Program-made: the position numbers and the translations under genes
Assembly: GCF_009757775.1 (NCBI RefSeq)
Contig: NZ_RHLK01000010.1
Coordinates: 102,281-166,280 of the forward strand
Length of the DNA: 64,000 bases
Origin: Paenibacillus lutrae
Lineage (GTDB): Bacteria; Bacillota; Bacilli; Paenibacillales; NBRC-103111
Reading direction: 5' to 3'
Shown: one piece after another, positions 62,137 to 64,000 of the stretch
How positions within the stretch are numbered: position 1 is the first letter of the stretch
Layout of the letters: the number at the start of each line of letters is the position of its first letter
The notes under the pieces: generated by a model
The model's input: the letters and a program-made list of their open reading frames with translations, nothing else
Told to the model about the DNA's origin: nothing
The model's database searches: none

Positions 62137-62349
62137 CCTGTCTGCTTCCCCTCTTTAGTAAAATTCTATTCCTATGTATGTTACTATCCTTGACTATAGC
62201 AAGGGTTTGTTAACGTTAAGTAAGGGGCATGAGAAGATTATGTAAAGATGTGCACCAACTAATTAAGGATAGATGAGGACAAAAAAAAGTAAGCCGTAAA
62301 GGCTTACTTTTGGTCATCCGAGTCCAAGACCTATATCCAGGCAAGCGGA
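62137..62349. other. Intergenic region, 213 bases
   Basis: Contains the bidirectional terminator at 62283 and the promoter region of the phytase-like gene; no gene seen. Confidence 0.5.
62283..62313 (-). terminator. Terminator of the small secreted-protein gene
   Basis: 11-bp stem AAAAGTAAGCC/GGCTTACTTTT with loop gtaaa; T-runs on both strands, the longer one on the minus strand. Confidence 0.82.
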
Positions 62350-62670
62350 TTATTTGAAATAGTATTGCAAATTACTGATGGACAGCTGGGGTCCGCCTAT
62401 GGAGATTGTATAAGTACCACTCGGCAGGTTAGGTATGGATGCATGTATCGTTCCGGTGCCGCCGTAGCTTCCAAATGCTCTTGAGTAGACAACTTGACTG
62501 TTCTGGTTGGTTACCCATATATCTGCTGTTGATCCTTGGAAAGATGCGGTAATTACGAGTTCTCCCTGGCCGCTGATCTGAGCGTTGCTGACTGCAGAAG
62601 CGGAGGTGATCGGAAGTATAGCAAATAGGGCCAGGCAAATAAATAAAATCCCGAGTGTTCTTCTTTTCAT
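62350..62670 (-). CDS. Small secreted protein, unknown function
   Basis: A 106-residue protein with a signal peptide (about 1-26, RRTLGILFICLALFAILPITSASA) and a mature part of about 80 residues rich in Ser, Gly and Thr in beta pattern (ISGQGELVITASFQGS, GTIHASIPNLPSGTYTISIGGP). The latter looks like a short Ig-like or carbohydrate-binding-like beta sandwich. No Cys. AAGGATGAG before the ATG. Single gene. Confidence 0.72.
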   Translation of the reverse strand: MKRRTLGILFICLALFAILPITSASAVSNAQISGQGELVITASFQGSTADIWVTNQNSQVVYSRAFGSYGGTGTIHASIPNLPSGTYTISIGGPQLSISNLQYYFK

Positions 62671-63010
62671 TCATCTCATCCTTTATTGGTTATTTTGTGG
62701 AGCGAAGCCCTTTCGGCAGAAGCTGGCACAACCACCTCCTCACAAGCTTGTGTAAAAAGAAACGCCTATTCAATCGTTCTAAGATGCATGCCATCTGAAC
62801 TATAAATTTACATTTATACCATCATATTATAGGTTTCTTCCCTATTCTTCTATGATGACAAGCAACGATTATTTATATAAACCAACTTTTTTTAGATTTT
62901 GATTCCGTATATTTGAGCCGTTGTATTTTTATGTCATGTTTATAAATTTTAGATTTCGTTTGTGCGAAGAGAGCGAGGCTTCTGCGTTTGCCGACTTCTG
63001 AGTAGCCGGG
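62671..63010. other. Intergenic region, 340 bases
   Basis: Upstream region of the small secreted protein. It holds the 12-bp palindrome CACAAGCTTGTG at 62741-62752 and AT-rich sequence; no gene or RNA element I can name. Confidence 0.5.
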
Positions 63011-63568
63011 TTATTTTTTCACCATGATATACTGTCGTTCCTTCCACTCAAATTCATCTCCGAGCTCAAAAGTATTCAGGTCCAGCGTGAAATCAAGTGA
63101 CCTATCCGGGGGCTCTGAGAATCTGTCCATTCCATGCGCCCAGGCGGCATAGAGTTCAACAAATCCTCCTGTACCCAGATTATTGTGAATATAAGAGAAA
63201 AGCTGTGTTAAACATTTTCTACCGGTCAGATAGGCAGTGGGCGAGTGTTTGCGGGATTGCTTGCTGATACAAAAAGACCCTCCGTCCGGATCAATCTGGT
63301 AAACAAACGGATGCTGAAAATACGCTGCTGTATGCTGGCTTTGTAACGGTCCGCTCACATAGAGTCCGGCAGCATCCTCTTCCGTTTCATATACATCGGT
63401 CTCTTCTTCATACAAATGTGACAGGTCCACTATGGAATGAATGGGGGTTACGTCCTTTTGAGGCGGACCTAATTTGAGAGCATCTATGAGCTTCATAGTC
63501 GTTTTCTTCATTCCGAAGGAGCCGGTAGGGAGTTCATGATCAGCAGCGATATAGTAGTAAAGTGTCAT
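63011..63568 (-). CDS. Hypothetical protein (185 aa)
   Basis: A soluble protein starting MTLYYYIAADHELPTGSFG, with an acidic middle (YEEETDVYETEEDAAG) and a C-terminal part KCLTQLFSYIHNNLGTGGFVELYAAWAHG. AAGGAGG lies 11 bases before the ATG. No membrane segment or known motif; I do not recognise the family. Codon use is ordinary. Confidence 0.7.
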   Translation of the reverse strand: MTLYYYIAADHELPTGSFGMKKTTMKLIDALKLGPPQKDVTPIHSIVDLSHLYEEETDVYETEEDAAGLYVSGPLQSQHTAAYFQHPFVYQIDPDGGSFCISKQSRKHSPTAYLTGRKCLTQLFSYIHNNLGTGGFVELYAAWAHGMDRFSEPPDRSLDFTLDLNTFELGDEFEWKERQYIMVKK

Positions 63569-63740
63569 ACGATATCAGGCCTCCTTAAATATTTCAATTA
63601 TTTACCAGTAGGGTATATCCAGCTTAAGCTAGGAACACATGAATATCAAGGCAGGAAGGCTTGCAATAACCAATCTGTACCGTACGGTTAAATCCATTTA
63701 CTTACAATCGACATTGACACTTCTCCTTAAAGAAGCATAA
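63569..63740. other. Intergenic region, 172 bases
   Basis: Promoter side of the 185-aa gene and spacer to the hydrolase fragment; nothing further seen. Confidence 0.4.
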
Positions 63741-63854
63741 CAGGGGAAGCGGGTATTAAAGAAAGCTCGTTATGCGGGTCACGGACTTCCGCTGGAACAA
63801 CCGGAAGAGGTGAACCGGCGAATCATTGCTTTTCTCGGACAACGAAAAAGATGA
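63741..63854 (+). pseudogene. C-terminal remnant of an alpha/beta-hydrolase
   Basis: A short open stretch of 37 codons ends with RYAGHGLPLEQPEEVNRRI and AFLGQRKR before a stop. GHGLPLEQPEEVNR is the catalytic-His end of alpha/beta-hydrolases. No start, nucleophile elbow or body of the gene lies upstream, so this is a decayed fragment. Confidence 0.65.
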
Positions 63855-63930
63855 TCCCTATGAATAAGGATCATCTCAGATTGCAGACAAACTCCTTTGT
63901 TCCGAATGGAACTCAGGAGTTTGTCTTGTT
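63849..63930 (+). terminator. Two hairpins at the right end
   Basis: AGATGATCC/GGATCATCT (63849-63877), then a perfect 12-bp stem AGACAAACTCCT/AGGAGTTTGTCT (63885-63926) with a short T-rich tail. Probably the old terminator of the hydrolase remnant and a neighbour's terminator. Confidence 0.6.
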
Positions 63931-64000
63931 TGGAGAAATAAAAAACTCAAAAATGCAGTAAGTTTCTGTTTTGAGCCACCGGTTCTCCAAAGCCAGGTGG

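Noticed and set aside
62700..62760. Riboswitch-like structure before the small secreted protein
   Set aside because: Only a 12-bp palindrome and a weak hairpin; no known aptamer consensus.
1..64000. CRISPR arrays, prophage, insertion sequences, tRNA or rRNA genes
   Set aside because: I looked for regular repeats, transposase or integrase motifs and tRNA-like clover sequences on both strands and saw none.

Overview
The window looks like a chromosomal segment of a Paenibacillus-type Bacillota. Pointers are bacillithiol synthesis genes (yojF-bshB2), a Bacillus-style odhA-odhB pair, an Mn-dependent pyrophosphatase, a PdaA-type deacetylase, a copper-amine-oxidase 'stalk' domain on a secreted protein, a T-box leader in front of proS, and strong AGGAGG-type ribosome binding sites throughout. 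I see no rRNA, tRNA, CRISPR array or intact insertion sequence.

Left part (1-32,340): mostly housekeeping and small accessory genes. It starts with the 3' part of odhA and with odhB. Next come a HAD hydrolase, acetyltransferases, a methyltransferase, ppaC, a TetR regulator with a membrane-protein gene that carries a matching operator, a large PAS hybrid histidine kinase, yojF-bshB2, and a SorC-type regulator with a stand-alone trpB-trpA pair. A macrolide phosphotransferase gene follows, with a leader-peptide/terminator attenuator in front of it. Then come an MBL hydrolase, an acetyltransferase/DUF4241 group, a flavin disulfide oxidoreductase, an ABC-F protein, a SET protein, an AraC regulator and a pdaA-like deacetylase.

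Centre (32,494-56,454): one co-directional hybrid NRPS/trans-AT PKS cluster. The first NRPS is C-A-T-E with an Asn-type specificity code, so it should make an N-acyl-D-Asn starter. The third gene fuses a ClbP-like serine peptidase to an ABC exporter. Together they point to the N-acyl-D-Asn prodrug strategy known from colibactin, zwittermicin, amicoumacin and xenocoumacin. The line continues with a second NRPS (C-A-T plus half a C domain), a free-standing acyltransferase, a KS-KR-ACP protein, and a KS-ACP protein ending in a papain-fold/BtrH-like domain instead of a thioesterase. It closes with a free ACP, a radical SAM enzyme and a free-standing relative of the BtrH-like domain. A macrolide-type glycosyltransferase is the second gene. 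I do not recognise the product, and the gene combination looks undescribed to me.

Right part (56,455-64,000): a proline T-box and proS, a MerR-controlled small-multidrug-resistance operon on the minus strand in which one subunit has an extra membrane domain, a secreted phytase-like esterase, two small unknown proteins, and a decayed alpha/beta-hydrolase fragment near the end.

All domain and family calls are from reading the sequence and from memory of families; no database search was run.
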